This document shows positions 25,542-39,631 of a stretch of 64,000 nt of DNA, one piece after another; within the stretch, counting starts at the first letter, position 1; the number at the start of each line of letters is the position of its first letter. The DNA comes from Physella acuta. Taxonomy: Eukaryota; Mollusca; Gastropoda; Physidae. The notes under the pieces were generated by a model, which saw only the letters and a program-made list of their open reading frames with translations, did not search any database and was not told the origin of the DNA. The position numbers and the translations under genes were made by a program. The stretch is taken from the NCBI RefSeq assembly GCF_028476545.1, contig NW_026733937.1, positions 1 through 64,000 on the forward strand, in the 5' to 3' direction.

Positions 25542-26394
25542 ATCTTTTCTCTGGCACGAAGACTTCCGGAGAAGTTTCCTGCGCGGCACCGATCAATAAA
25601 TAGGTCACGGTGTCAGTGTCCTTGTCGTCCACACCAGGACAGGAACCAGATTTGCTAGACAGAGCTCGTCTTGTGAAAGAAGATTTTCTTTTAGTTTTAG
25701 AGGACTTGTTTTGCTTATCCAGACTCGTTTTGATGAAGAAGAAATTGTTTTTTTTTTTTTTTTTTGCGTGTTTTTAATTACAGGGACTAATTTTGTTTAA
25801 AGATGACTAGTTTTGTTGAAGGGAGGGTTATTTCCAAAAAAGGGACAATTTTTATTGCAGAGGACTGTGACTTGAAGTCTACGGTATATTTCTGACAAAC
25901 GTGGTAGCTTTCGGGTTTTGGTTACGATTCGAAATGTGGTTACCCCAAATCCCTGGTTACCTCAAAACCTAAACATGATCACTGGTTACCACTTGTTGGT
26001 TTATTAGTAAAAGATTAGGCAACATCAAGGTGTGTATTGGTGTTTTGACATTGAGAGCAATTATCAGCTCTACTTCATGTATTGTTTCCATTTTAAACTG
26101 ACTAGTTGAAATACATTTTTTTATCTTATTCTGACTCACCATTAATTATCAGATCTAAATTATCTTCATGATTCTCATTAACTTTTTTTTTTTTTAAATC
26201 TCTGTTGGGAACTCACTAATATCTTTTAAGGCTAGATTTACGGTGTGTTTTTTAAATTTGATGTAGATTTTAAATAACGAGTTTCCCTCTGTTTCCCTAC
26301 CCCCACTCCCAACCCTTTGGTACATACAGACATTTTCCTGTTGTTGTTTTTTTAATACACAGGTACACACGCACCAACATTTCCACACAACACC

Positions 26395-26518
26395 ATGACA
26401 CACCAGCACATATATAACAACAGACAGACACACACACACACTAAAACAAATGTATCACACCACGTCACTCACACCAACACACACACACCAACCCACACCA
26501 ACCCACACACACCCATTT
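26395..26518. repeat. CA-rich low-complexity tract
   Basis: ACACACACAC and ACACCAACCCACACC motifs over about 120 bp. Confidence 0.85.
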
Positions 26519-26744
26519 CCCCGCCAGCAGCCCGGGGGGTGTACAATCACAAATCCCGTGGGCCCTCGATCGTAATGGCGTCAGGACGAGAAACTTAATT
26601 CAATTAGCAAAACCAATCAAAACGTTCTTGATTGAGGTCATGAGGTCAGTAGGTTTGTAGCACTGTCAGACGTACAATTCTACATCCGGTTTTGTCCTGA
26701 TATTTTTTACTCTAGTTACTGTCCTCAAGTAACGTAACATCTAG

Positions 26745-26920
26745 GACGTTGGGGAGGGGGGCATTTCAAATTTGGGGGGGGGGGGGGGCGGACTAAAATT
26801 TCCGGTTAGGCGAACACTTGTACAAGTATGCATTTTTATATTTCGTTGGGGGTTGGGGAGTTGGTAGACGTCCACCCCCCTCCCCCCGAAGGAATGCCTT
26901 TTAGAAACTCTGGTAAAGAC
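26745..26920 (-). mobile_element. hAT-type MITE, family 2-related copy
   Basis: The reverse strand begins CAGAGTTTCTAAAAGGCATT, close to the left end of the 54375 copy, and continues with G-tracts and the TATATTTCGTTGGGGG-type core. The other end is not clear and I see no convincing target duplication, so the left boundary is approximate. Confidence 0.5.
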
Positions 26921-27372
26921 ATACACCGATACTAACTGTAACATTTGATATTATAAAGAAAGATTTTTTTTTAAATTTAACTGTTTTCAGACTGGTATCT
27001 AACCATAATACAACGAGACATCCACCCCAGAAATGAATTACAGGATACAGATTTAACATTTTTGCTAAATCAGAATTGACACTATGATAAGTAGAGGGCC
27101 TACCTCTAGTTTTTAGTTAATTAGTTACATATTTTATATATGACTAATTACAAAATATACTTCATTAAAATGTATTACACGGGATAACACTTTTTAAAAA
27201 AAACCACCTTAATCCATTAAAATGAGATTTAAAAATCGAAACTTTTCATTTAACCTGCGGGGGAAAAAAGAAATACGATGCTTCAGCGACGTGATGCGTT
27301 GGGTTACTGGAAAATCTGAATTCGTTTTTTTTTTTTTTTTTATGTGTTAAATATTTTTATCTCCAGATTTTT

Positions 27373-27870
27373 TCACGATACGGCGCTACAGTTTGAAGGA
27401 TCTCGCAAAATACGGCGCTACAGTTTGAAGGGTCTTGCAAAATACGGCGCTACAGTTTGAAGGATCTTGCAAAATACGGCGCTACAGTTTGAAGGATCTT
27501 GCAAGATACGGCGCTACAGTTTGAAGGATCTTGCAAAATACGGCGCTACAGTTTGAAGGATCTTGCAAAATGCGGCGCTACAGTTTGAAGGATCTTGCAA
27601 AATACGGCGCTACAGTTTGAAGGATCTTGCAAAATACGGCGCTACAGTTTGAAGGATCTTGCAAGATACGGCGCTACAGTTTGAAGGATCTTGCAAAATA
27701 CGGCGCTACAGTTTGAAGGATCTTGCAAAATACGGCGCTACAGTTTGATTGATCTTGCAAGATACGGCGCTACAGTTTGAAGGATCTTGCAAAATACGGC
27801 GCTACAGTTTGAAGGATCTTGCAAAATACGGCGCTATAATCTTGAGGATCTTGCAAGATAAGGCGCTACC
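27373..27870. repeat. Minisatellite, 32-bp unit, about 15 copies
   Basis: Units of ATACGGCGCTACAGTTTGAA plus GGATCTTGCAAA, highly uniform, decaying at both ends. Confidence 0.96.
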
Positions 27871-28219
27871 AAAGTAGGTTTCCTATAGCTCCGAGGAACT
27901 CTCTAAAACCCCAAGATTCGATTAAACTACATTTTAATGAAAATTAGTAAAGTATTTTTAAAATAATTAAACCGTAGTATAAAGTTAAAAAAACCTGTTC
28001 ATTTAAGTAGTCACGTGATCATCATTCTGTGATAAACAGACGTTGATATTTTTACAGGTAAATAGATGTCAACTTTTTATAGGCAGACGGATTTTTTAAG
28101 TCTTTAAATTATTTATACAGCGACATTTATTTTTTTAAATAAATATTTTGACTATATACATTAGCTTGATTTATTTGTAATGACGACGGCAATTACTTTG
28201 CCTTAATTTTGTATTAATA

Positions 28220-28690
28220 GTAGCCCTTTTAACAGCCTTAATCTTATATTAGCACTAACAATAGCCTTAATCCTACAGTAACCATAACAACAGCCCTAAT
28301 CCTATAGTTGCTCTAACAGCCCTAATGCTATAGTAACCCTAATCATACCCCTAATCCTATAGTAACCCTAACAACAGCACTAAACCTATAGTAACCCTAA
28401 CTATATCCCTAATCCTATAGTAACTCTAACCACATCCCTAATCTTATAGTAACCTTTACCACATCCCTAATCCTATAGTTGCTCTAACCACATCCCTAAT
28501 CCTATAGTTGCTCTAACAACAGCCCTAATCCTATAGTTGCTCTAACAACAGCCCTAAACCTATAGTTGCTCTAACCCTATCATTCTAATCCTATAGTAAC
28601 CCCAATCACATCCCTAAATCCTATAGTAACCCTAACCACAACCCTAATCCTATAGTAACCTTAACAACAGCCCTAAACATAATGGTAAGA
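28220..28690. repeat. Telomere-like minisatellite, about 27-30 bp unit
   Basis: About 17 copies of CCCTAATCCTATAGTAACCC plus TAACCACAT. Each unit contains CCCTAA steps. The array ends about 80 bp from the donor of candidate exon 1A. Confidence 0.9.
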
Positions 28691-28768
28691 TGTCCCTGTA
28701 TCATTCCTACAAGCCAGCCAATCCTAGGGGTCCCTCTAACGGAAGAGTAGCACAGACAGAGGAGTTAC

Positions 28769-28788
28769 CTGTAAGTCGGTCTGGCCAT
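28769..28788 (-). CDS. KCNAB: Candidate proximal first coding exon of Kv-beta (exon 1A)
   Basis: On the minus strand the sequence encodes MARPTY plus AG, then donor GTAACT. Joined to exon 2 it reads MARPTYRNLGKSGLRVSN, restoring the Tyr that precedes RNLGKSG in vertebrate Kv-beta, for a 341-residue protein. The frame is open upstream as far as an ATG at 28953, so a longer N-terminus is possible. The exon lies at the edge of a SINE-like block (28789-29068), so it is either an exonised repeat border or a chance match. A seven-base match (TACAG|GT) is expected by chance about once per 16 kb, so this needs transcript support. Confidence 0.38.
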
Positions 28789-29068
28789 GACCTTGTCAAT
28801 CGTGCCTTCGCGTGAGGTCGCCGTGGTTTCGATCCCGGGACGTCTCAGCGTGCATGTGCGGTGTGAGATGAGGGTGAGCGATGAAATGCTTGCATAAATC
28901 AGACTCAGCAAAAATAAGTTCCCAGCTCGATGTCGTTGAAAGTAAATCTGCACTTGGGTGGTGGTTCTGCTGCTGAGAGGGGCGGGTTCGAACCCCTAAT
29001 GCCACAGGACGTGAGGTAGATAAGCGACGTATTGCACTGCGCTGCCGACTACACCACCAGGGTCACCT
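28789..29068 (-). mobile_element. tRNA-derived SINE-like block next to candidate exon 1A
   Basis: The reverse strand has CTGGTGGTGTAGTCGGCAG (A-box-like), then GGGGTTCGAACCCGCC (B box). Further on comes a conserved-looking tail GAGACGTCCCGGGATCGAAA. The element may extend through candidate exon 1A, which would make that exon repeat-derived. Confidence 0.55.
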
Positions 29069-29139
29069 GATAAGTGACAACACCGGTAGAGGTACAACTG
29101 TGACGTCACGCTGTCCACTCTACTCATTACTGGCCATAG

Positions 29140-29270
29140 AAACAAGCTAAAAGTCTTTAAAACAGACTTATCACTTTGTAGCCTAAAACAGACTTATCAC
29201 TTTGTAGCCTAAAAGAGACTTATCACTTTGTAGCCTAAAAGAGACTTATCACTACCTTACACCAGACGTA
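29140..29270. repeat. Tandem repeat, 29-bp unit, four copies
   Basis: AACAGACTTATCACTTTGTA plus GCCTAA, with AGAGACTTATC variants. Confidence 0.9.
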
Positions 29271-29970
29271 TCAGTGAGTAGCTTAAAACAGCTCATCAAT
29301 CAGGATACAACTGGCCCTTTGTCTCACAAAAACTGGGTGGGTTCCTTTTTCTTTTCGTTCCAGAAAATTTTCAGTTTTTCTCGCCAAATTTGATGATTTT
29401 CCAACTGAATAACCGAAAACTGTCCAAAGCTAAACCTGAACACAAAACACAGTTCTCCGATGTTTGATATAGGAATGTACATATATCCAGATTTTTTTAC
29501 TCCTCCAAGTTAAAAGAAAAAGGAAACCAAGCCAATTTATTCTTACAGTTCTGCTACTTCAAGTCATTGTTATTCTTCCAATACAGGGTAAAATTTTAAA
29601 AACTTCAATTTGGAAATTCCCGATCAGGAACATTCACTGTTTTTAGAACTACCTCGAGCGCAACACACACCAAACGAACGTGTTCCACAAGAGAAACCAA
29701 ATGGTCGAGTCCACGATCCTACGCCAGACTACACACCCTCACTCCGGCTCAAACTCTGACAACAGAAACATACATGGCGTGTCGTTAATACAGGCTTAGT
29801 TTACCTACTGTATTGTGTTGAGTCGACAGTGTCGTCTTGAAATATCAATCAATACACAATTTTTAAATGCAAATGTGGTGCATGGTTCGGGCCATTTTGT
29901 GAACCTTTTGTTGAGGTAAAAGGATTTCGTGAGCTAGGCCACAGCTGTCTACCCTTAGGTTTAACACATT

Positions 29971-29982
29971 ATATATATATAG

Positions 29983-30047
<65 letters not shown>
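29971..30047. repeat. (TA)n microsatellite
   Basis: TA dinucleotides with one GCC interruption near 29982. Confidence 0.96.
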
Positions 30048-30050
<3 letters not shown>

Positions 30051-30524
30051 ATGTAGTCGTCAGCAAACTGGGCCCATTAGATAGTAAAAACTGTCAATAA
30101 TTTAAAGTATACAGTAAAGCAATAGCATTTTAAATATTAAAATTAATATCACTTTCAATGTCAAGGTTACATGGGGAAAAATAAAGATGGGGATAGGAGT
30201 AGGCCTATATATGTATATAGTGATTTTAAGGGATAGTAGTCCTACTTTCTGTATACCATTATGTTTGCTAGACCTCCTTAAAGACGCATGTTTGCAGCAT
30301 TGTATTGGGTGAGCAGATAGACGCGCGTGAATCGGTGTGGGTGGAGACGGGATAGATAACTCCAGTAATTATTTCCCTTTATACCCTGTGAGTTATCGCC
30401 CATATCATCTCTATTATTACCCCCCTTAGTAATTTGCAGAAGCCGTGCGCCTCTACGGCTCCCAGACTAGATCTCTGTGTAGTTACAGCTCCTGCCTCGG
30501 CGGACGGCTCCCCTGTAATTGGGG

Positions 30525-30655
30525 TCGGGGTGTTGGCTAAAGGGGGCGGAGTTAAAGTTGGGGTCGGCGTGTTGACTAGAGGGGGCGGAGTTAAAGTTGG
30601 GGTCGGGGTGTTGGCTAGAGGGAGTGGAGTTAAAGTTGGGGTCTGGCTTAAAATA
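30525..30655. repeat. Minisatellite, about 36-bp unit, 3.5 copies
   Basis: GGGGGCGGAGTTAAAGTTGG plus GGTCGGGGTGTTGGCTAGA, next to the candidate promoter at 30684. Confidence 0.92.
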
Positions 30656-30683
30656 GAAGACAAGGGAGCTAACAGTTGATGAA

Positions 30684-30740
30684 ACTTCCGGCGGTTGCGT
30701 GACGTGATTGGGAGATACCACGCATGCGCAGCGCACGTGT
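30684..30740. promoter_or_regulatory. Candidate CpG promoter core
   Basis: Within 57 bp lie an ETS site (CTTCCGG, 30685-30691), a CRE-like TGACGTGA (30700-30707), a reversed CCAAT box (ATTGG, 30707-30711), an NRF1-like CGCATGCGCA (30721-30730) and an E-box CACGTG (30734-30739). This clustering is typical of animal TATA-less promoters. It lies 1.9 kb upstream of candidate exon 1A on the minus strand. Direction and activity are inferred. Confidence 0.4.
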
Positions 30741-31536
30741 AGTTGTAACACTAGTTCGTGAATCCGAGCGAAATTAAAGTTAAGTAGCGAGACCAAGATC
30801 GCACATCGTCAAAAGAGCAGCGACCTCTGTAGGAGTGAGGCCGAGGTGTTTACTCTTTAACATACAGAATCAACAAATCAAAGCTCAAATTAAAAGTTGA
30901 TGTAGTTGGAGGGAGGGTGGGACAACATTGCTGGGTTACTTCGTCTTCAATGTATGCTTTAGACTGACAGAAAGAGAGGGGGGTCGTTACAAACTAGTTT
31001 GTGGAGAGAGCTTCAAGTCTCTTCAACTATTTCTTTCTGTGGTCTCAGAGAAGTGGGGGTGGGGGGGGGGTGGTGTTGACCACTTTATTAGCTAACTATA
31101 AAATACATCTTATTATCAGCCTTTTAATTTTTAAGTCAGTTTGATCACCATGTATTATGCGGGTTACGGATATTCCCGTACGCCTCCAATAAACCCGAAC
31201 CCCCGACGTACAGGCTGTATAGACCCGGGTCCCCAGAGAGTTGAGGTGAATGGGTGGCTGTTCGATAGCGCGGCAGGTGAATGAGGCTGGGTAATCGATA
31301 ATCGCGTACACCTGTGTCGTAATAATTGATCCGTTAATACTTAATCTCGCCAGGTGTGACCAGGGGAAAAATAATTTCCTTAGGGTGCATGAGTACAGAA
31401 CATGAGTACAGAACATGCGTGCAGAACATGAGTACAGAACATGCGTCTGTGGTTTTCGTTAAGGTAAAAGTTCATGAAGCGGCTGGTTGAGTTAGTTACA
31501 ACCGGCTATCTCTTCCTCTACCGGCTATCTCTCCCC

Positions 31537-32570
31537 TCTGTGTACCCACTCTCTCCCCTCTGTGTACCCACTCTCTCCCCTCTGTGTACCCACTCTCTCC
31601 CCTCTGTGTACCCACTCTCTCCCCTCTGTGTACCCACTCTCTCCTCTCTGTGTACCCACTCTCTCCCCTCTGTGTACCCACTCTCTCCCCTCTGTGTACC
31701 CACTCTCTCCCCTCTGTGTACCCACTCTCTCCCCTCTGTGTACCCACTCTCTCCCCTCTGTGTACCCACTCTCTCCCCTCTGTGTACCCACTCTCTCCCC
31801 TCTGTGTACCCACTCTCTCCCCTCTGTGTACCCACTCTCTCCCCTCTGTGTACCCACTCTCTCCCATCTGTGTACCCACTCTCTCCCATCTGTGTACCCA
31901 CTCTCTCCCCTCTGTGTACCCACTCTCTCCCCTCTGTGTACCCACTCTCTGCCCTCTGTGTACCCACTCTCTCCCCTCTGTGTACCCACTCTCTCCCTTC
32001 TGTGTACCCACTCTCTCCCATCTGTGTACCCACTCTCTCCCCTCTGTGTACCCACTCTCTCCCCTCTGTGTACCCACTCTCTCCCCTCTGTGTACCCACT
32101 CTCTCCCCTCTGTACCCACTCTCTCCTCTCTGTGTACCCACTCTCTCCCCTCTGTGTACCCACTCTACCCTCTGTGTACCCACTCTCTCCCCTCTGTGTA
32201 CCCACTCTCTCCCCTCTGTGTACCCACTCTCTCCCCTCTGTGTACCCACTCTCTCCCCTCTGTGTACCCACTCTCTCCCCTCTGTGTACCCACTCTCTCC
32301 CCTCTGTGTACCCACTCTCTCCCCTCTGTGTACCCACTCTCTCCCCTCTGTGTACCCACTCTCTCCCATCTGTGTACCCACTCTCTCCCCTCTGTGTACC
32401 CACTCTCTCCCCTCTGTGTACCCACTCTCTGCCCTCTGTGTACCCACTCTCTCCCCTCTGTGTACCCACTCTCTCCCTTCTGTGTACCCACTCTCTCCCA
32501 TCTGTGTACCCACTCTCTCCCCTCTGTGTACCCACTCTCTCCCCTCTGTGTACCCACTCTCTCCCCTCTA
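31537..32570. repeat. Satellite array, 22-bp unit, about 47 copies
   Basis: Unit CTCTCTCCCCTCTGTGTACC plus CA. A block of about 540 bp with the variants CCCATCTG, CTGCCCTC and CCCTTCTG is repeated in the same order (about 31900-32030 and 32370-32510). All three frames are open on both strands, so several frames of 300-380 codons overlap; none is likely to be coding. Confidence 0.97.
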
Positions 32571-32699
32571 TCTATCCACATGTAGAACGGGGTCCCCATC
32601 TTTTAGCCTGCCATAGTTTAACGTAATGTAATTAACTCCCACCGCCGATATCGATTTCGTCTTTTATTTACTCAATACACAAGACACTACCGCTTTTTT

Positions 32700-32850
32700 G
32701 GCCAATATCAGCCCAAAATCTGCACAAAATCAGCACAAAATGTGCACAAAAACTGCACAAAATCTGCCCAACATTAGTCCAACAATAGCACATAATCAGC
32801 CCAAAATCTGCCCAAAATCTGCCCAACATTAGCCCAACATCAGGTAGACT
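32700..32850. repeat. CAAAATCTGCCCAACATTAG degenerate repeat
   Basis: About ten short units of CAGCCCAAAATCTGCACAAA type. Confidence 0.85.
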
Positions 32851-33469
32851 CATCCAACATCAGTCCACCATGTCCAAGCCCATAATGTGCCTCTAACATC
32901 CACCAACAGTCCGAAGACAGACACCCAGAGGCTGACCCACCCAGACACCCAGAGGCTGACCCACCATTAACAACTGAAATCTGACGCAGCAAAAGTAAAA
33001 ATTCCATCATGAACCTGCAGTCAATAAGACAAGGGGAAGATGGGGTGTTACGGTTGACCTCACCTGACGTGCCAGGTACAAATTAAAGCTGAGCAGACAC
33101 CCTACACATCCAAACCACCTGGGTGACCTACCCTGTGCTCTACCTCCCCACCCACCCCATCCCGCACTTATTGCAAGATCCCTGTGGTGGTTTTAAAAAA
33201 TTGTTACTTTAATAATCACCGAGTTTTCTCGAGAAGTAAATTGAATTATGAAGAAAAAAAAAAGAATAACAAATTTTGCATCTAATACTTTCACTAAAAA
33301 AAGGTCGATATTCTTAAAAGTTCAGTTTTAGTTCACGTTTCTGTTCGTATTGTAGATATTCGGTTAATCGTGTAACACAAACTAACAGAATGTACCGCAT
33401 AAAGTACTACATATAAGGCTTCGTTTTGAGCTTTGATTTATTTTCCATATACATATACATTGTCAGCTG
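32851..33469. other. Unique spacer, no gene seen
   Basis: A duplicated AGACACCCAGAGGCTGACCC (about 32918 and 32943) and AT-rich sequence. Confidence 0.5.
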
Positions 33470-33801
33470 CACCGAAACAACACACCAACACACAGACACA
33501 GCGACACTCCGACAAACTGACGCACAGACACAGCGACACTCCGACATACTGATACACAGACACATTAACACACACAGACACAGCGACACTCCGACATACT
33601 GGCACACAGACACAGCGACACTCCGACAAACTGATACACAGACACATTAACACACACAGACACAGCGACACTCCGACATACTGGCACACAGACACAGCGA
33701 CACTCCGACAAACTGATACACAGACACATTAACACACACAGACACACTGACACGACAACGCACGAACACACCGACACAGCGACACACACAGATACGCCGA
33801 C
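33470..33801. repeat. ACACAGCGACACTCCGACA tandem array, left part
   Basis: Units of about 35-70 bp: GACACAGCGACACTCCGACA, TACTGGCACACA, and GATACACAGACACATTAACA. Split by the hAT insertion at 33802; the right remnant is 35792-35850. Confidence 0.92.
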
Positions 33802-35791
<1,990 letters not shown>

Positions 35792-35850
35792 ACGCCGACA
35801 CTGCGACACACACACAGACACAACGACACAAACTCAACGCACACGTCAAC
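35792..35850. repeat. ACACAGCGACACTCC array, right remnant
   Basis: ACGCCGACACTGCGACACAC and CAGACACAACGACAC continue the array after the 2-kb insertion. Confidence 0.8.
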
Positions 35851-36059
35851 AGACACGTTCTAGCACGTGAAGATCAATATCAAGGTCGCCTTTGACTTCA
35901 CAAAGGTCATCGCGACCTGGCTGTTAAATCAATCGATTGATTTGTTGATTAAAAAAATTGATCTCTCAGATCGCCTGTTTCATACATCTGATTTAAAAAA
36001 AAAAAAAAATTCTGTCATTGATTTTTTTTTCGCTAGCCCGTCTCATGTTTGTTCTGTTA

Positions 36060-36360
36060 CTTTATCCTGTGATACACATACACAAACGCACACATAGACA
36101 AACATATAAGAAATGCACATGTATATATGAACAAATATACAGACACACATATGTTTACTAACAGACAAAAGCATACGCACCATAAAACCACGAAAAAGGA
36201 TACATTTACGCACACTAAGTACATAAAAGGGGAAACATGTACGAAAGCATCCTTACGTAAAAACAAAAACATAAAACACACACACAGAAACACACACGTA
36301 TACACAAAAGCAATCACAAAAGGATACAAACACAAACATTAATAAACACACACATGCACC
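36060..36360. repeat. CACA/AAAC low-complexity tract
   Basis: Irregular ACACACA, ACACATA and ACAAACA motifs with no fixed period and no gene. Confidence 0.7.
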
Positions 36361-37324
36361 AAAACTGGCAGACACATTCCAATCTAACACCTTCCAGTTA
36401 TCATAATTTAGACACCCTCCCCTCTCTCCCTCCTCTTAACAACCCCCTCCCTCCCCCTCCCCCTCCACCTCCCTCCCCCTCCCCACATCCTGTCTGCATG
36501 TCCTTGCCAGCCAATCCTAACGGCTATAGCTGTGAGCAGCTAGGGGTCATGTGATTTCATTAGAGAACATCCGGTCGATTCAAACTAAAGTTTCTTTAGT
36601 GTAAACCCATTAGGCAACTGCAACAACTGTTTTACCTGGCAAGACCTAGCAGGTGTCGTTATGACGTCGTTACCTCTCACAAACCCCCAAACAATCGCTA
36701 AACAGGTCAAAGATCTGAATATGTCTGGTCTTCTATTTATTTTATTTTCAATGGTTAATGCAATCGTTTGATGCACGGAGTAAATAAATTCTGACATTCG
36801 TATATGATTGGCTGTGGGGAAGGGGAGGTAAATCGTGTGTTTTGATAAAAACTGGGCCAATTGCCAAAGTTGGATTGGGTTATTACAGATGGCGCCGCTT
36901 TAATGGCCGTCTGTTATTAGAGCCGACTGTTTATAGGAGCCGCAAATTAAAAGTCGGACTTCATAAATTCAGTTTCCATAGATACTAAACTCAAATGGCT
37001 TTAGATTCACAACAGTAACTCAGGGCTTTGTGAGACTAAGACGATATAATCTTTGCTTATTTATTCCAGCTTCTTATTTTAGATCATGCTTGATTGCTAG
37101 ACGGATGAAGTAAATTAGACATGAACTTTACGATCATGAATAAAGGCTTTTCTAATAAATCAAATTCTTATGTTGGTGTCATTTTACTAATGATGCAATT
37201 TTCGGTGGCGTGTGTGCCTCCTATAAAAGATATTTGTGACAATTTCTCCGTGCTAAATAAACAGTCTTGACATGAGGGAATAGAGGAGCTAGACACACAA
37301 GATTTAAGCCTTGAGCTTGATGGC
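36361..37324. other. Unique spacer, no gene seen
   Basis: C-rich block 36418-36490, then unique sequence. A YY1-like GATGGCGCCGC lies at about 36887 and might be regulatory, but it stands alone. Confidence 0.45.
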
Positions 37325-37765
37325 TGGCGTCATACATATCCAAGACTCTTATACAGTACAGCTCGCGTCATACATATACAAGTCTCTTATACAATACAGC
37401 TGACGTCATACATATCCAAGTCTTTTATACAATACAGCTGACGTCCTACATATCCAAGTCTTTTATACAATACAGCTGACGTCATACATATCCAAGTCTT
37501 TTATACAATACAGCTGACGTCATACATATCCAAGTCTCTTATACAATACAGCTGGCGTCATACATATCCAAATCTCTTATACAATACAGCTGACGTCATA
37601 CATATCCAAGTCTTTTATACAATACAGCTGACGTCCTACATATCCAAGTCTTTTATACAATACAGCTGACGTCATACATATCCAAGTCTTTTATACAATA
37701 CAGCTGACGTCATACATATCCAAGTCTCTCATACAATACAGCTGGCGTCATAAGAGTCTCAGTTT
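37325..37765. repeat. Minisatellite, 38-bp unit, carrying full CRE sites
   Basis: About 11 copies of AGCTGACGTCATACATATCC plus AAGTCTTTTATACAATAC. At least six units hold a perfect TGACGTCA (full cAMP-response element) next to an E-box CAGCTG; others have TGACGTCC or TGGCGTCA. Confidence 0.96.
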
Positions 37766-37835
37766 AATCAATATCAATATCAAGCTGGCGTCATAAGTAT
37801 TTCAGTTTGTGTCGACTATCCATGTTTCCCAATAT

Positions 37836-38275
37836 ACATCCGACACGTCACGACATACATCCGACACGTCACAACATACATCCGACACGTCACGACATAC
37901 ACCCGACACGTCACGGCATACATCCGACACGTCAAAACATACATCCGACACGTCAAAACATACATCCAACACGTCACAACATACAGCCGACACGTCAAAA
38001 CATACATCCGACACGTCACAACATACAGCCGACACGTCACAACATACATCCGACACGTCACGGCATACATCCGACACGTCAAAACATACATCCGACACGT
38101 CACAACATACAGCCAACACGTCACAACATACATCCGACACGTCACGGCATACATCCGACACGTCACGACATACATCCGACACGTCACGACATACATCCGA
38201 CACGTCACGACATACATCCGACACGTCACGGCATATATCCGGCACGTCACAACATACATCCGACACGTCACAAGC
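37836..38275. repeat. Minisatellite, 21-bp unit, about 21 copies
   Basis: Unit CATACATCCGACACGTCACG plus A. Because 21 is a multiple of three, frames encode HPTRHDI or SDTSRHT heptads. There is no start context or flanking coding sequence, so it is not a gene. Confidence 0.96.
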
Positions 38276-39631
38276 CCGCCCGATCGATGACCCAGTTCAC
38301 CAGACGCCAACTGATCGTCTGCCGGCGCCGATAAATTTGGTCAGTGTCCTGGTTGATGTTTTTTGGCGCCAATGACCTGATCGTCCGCTACACCGGAAGT
38401 CGGATGGTTCAACAAATCAATCAGAAAATCAGTGACCCCCCCCCCCCCCCCCCCCCACCCTCTCGTCCTACCCCCTATCTCGTATAGTACGTTTAACGTC
38501 TGCTAAAGATTATTTTATCTTTCTGATATTATCGGGTTTTGTATATTGGTGAACTGTCACGAGTTGGGTAGTTTTATAAACATTTGCAAACGTGATATAA
38601 ATATCATGTTATATATATCGCAACAATGACATATTTAAGCCACTCACATCAACATATTACATTATGTAATATCTACACAGACAACTAGACAACATAATGC
38701 TATGACATTACGTTTTTTTCTGAGCGTCACAACGATCTACCCTCCCCTACCCAGCACCTAATCTATCTCCCACCTACCCCTCCCCCCCCCCCCCCTTTCA
38801 CACACACACACACACAAATCACCATTAACCATTGTCATAACAATTTACAGTTCAAATAATTATAAATTGTTATTGTGTTTATATATTTATAAAATGTTAA
38901 ACGGTGCACGCAACTAATTATTCACTAAAACGCTGTGCTGTCTCATTATTATTTGGATGTTATTACTACATTTTAAAACAAAATGGATTTTTAGTAGCTT
39001 CAACGAAAAAATAGAGTAATTAATAAAAGTTAATTAACAGCGTTGCATCAGCACTGAATTAGACGCACTGTACATAAAGAGAAATAATTCATAAACTTAT
39101 GTTGTAATAATCAGAATTCGTTTTTCCCTTTTATTAAATAGTGTATTTTTACTATATTTTTTCAAATAAATATGCATACTATATTCATTTTACAATATAT
39201 ATTTTTCCCTAATTAAGTGGTACGATTTTAATGATGCGCTGAACTAAAATAATTAAATTAATTAATACATACAGTCACCATGGGACGAGTTAGACATGTA
39301 CAACATTTCTTAGACAACATTTGCACCATAGGTATGTGGAAACTATATATTTAAACACTTTAAAGCGATTAGCGATTTTTAAAAAAAGATATAATTTTGT
39401 ATTTTAATTATATCCTGCAATTAAGGCCAGCATTTGATTTTAATAATGAATAAGGTAGGAGAATAAAATTGTCCTGTAATTAAGTGGATAATTATGGATA
39501 GCTTTGTGAAAAAATAAAACATTTTAATTTTTTTTTTGAAACGGTTATTATATTAACTTAATAATTAATTAGCGTTTTCACGGTGAAAAATAGGATTCAA
39601 GCTAAAATAATTGTATAGATTCAACCAATCA
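38276..39631. other. AT-rich unique spacer
   Basis: C-tracts at 38436-38456 and 38781-38795, then over 700 bp of AT-rich sequence without repeats or frames. Confidence 0.5.

Larger units (their letters stand above)
25542..27372. other. Unique AT-rich spacer, with one MITE
   Basis: Poly-T and CA tracts and the MITE at 26745. No gene signal. Confidence 0.5.

Noticed and set aside
22407-25632. Minus-strand frames of 860-900 codons as a giant repeat protein
   Set aside because: All three frames are open together because the 20-bp unit has no stop; starts are arbitrary, and no unique domain or splice context flanks them.
29811-29840. Border CAGTAG|GTAAAC as a first exon
   Set aside because: Open only for a short distance to a TGA with no start codon.
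31474-32626. Several 300-380 codon frames on both strands
   Set aside because: Six-frame openness is a property of the 22-bp unit; no coding bias or conserved domain.
36585-36860. 91-codon minus frame and a CCAG|GTAAAA border as a first exon
   Set aside because: In the phase needed to join exon 2 an in-frame TAA lies close upstream without an ATG; the longer frame has no recognisable domain.
37802-38375. Heptad-repeat proteins on both strands
   Set aside because: The 21-bp period explains them; sequence on each side is non-coding and the array resembles neighbouring intronic minisatellites.
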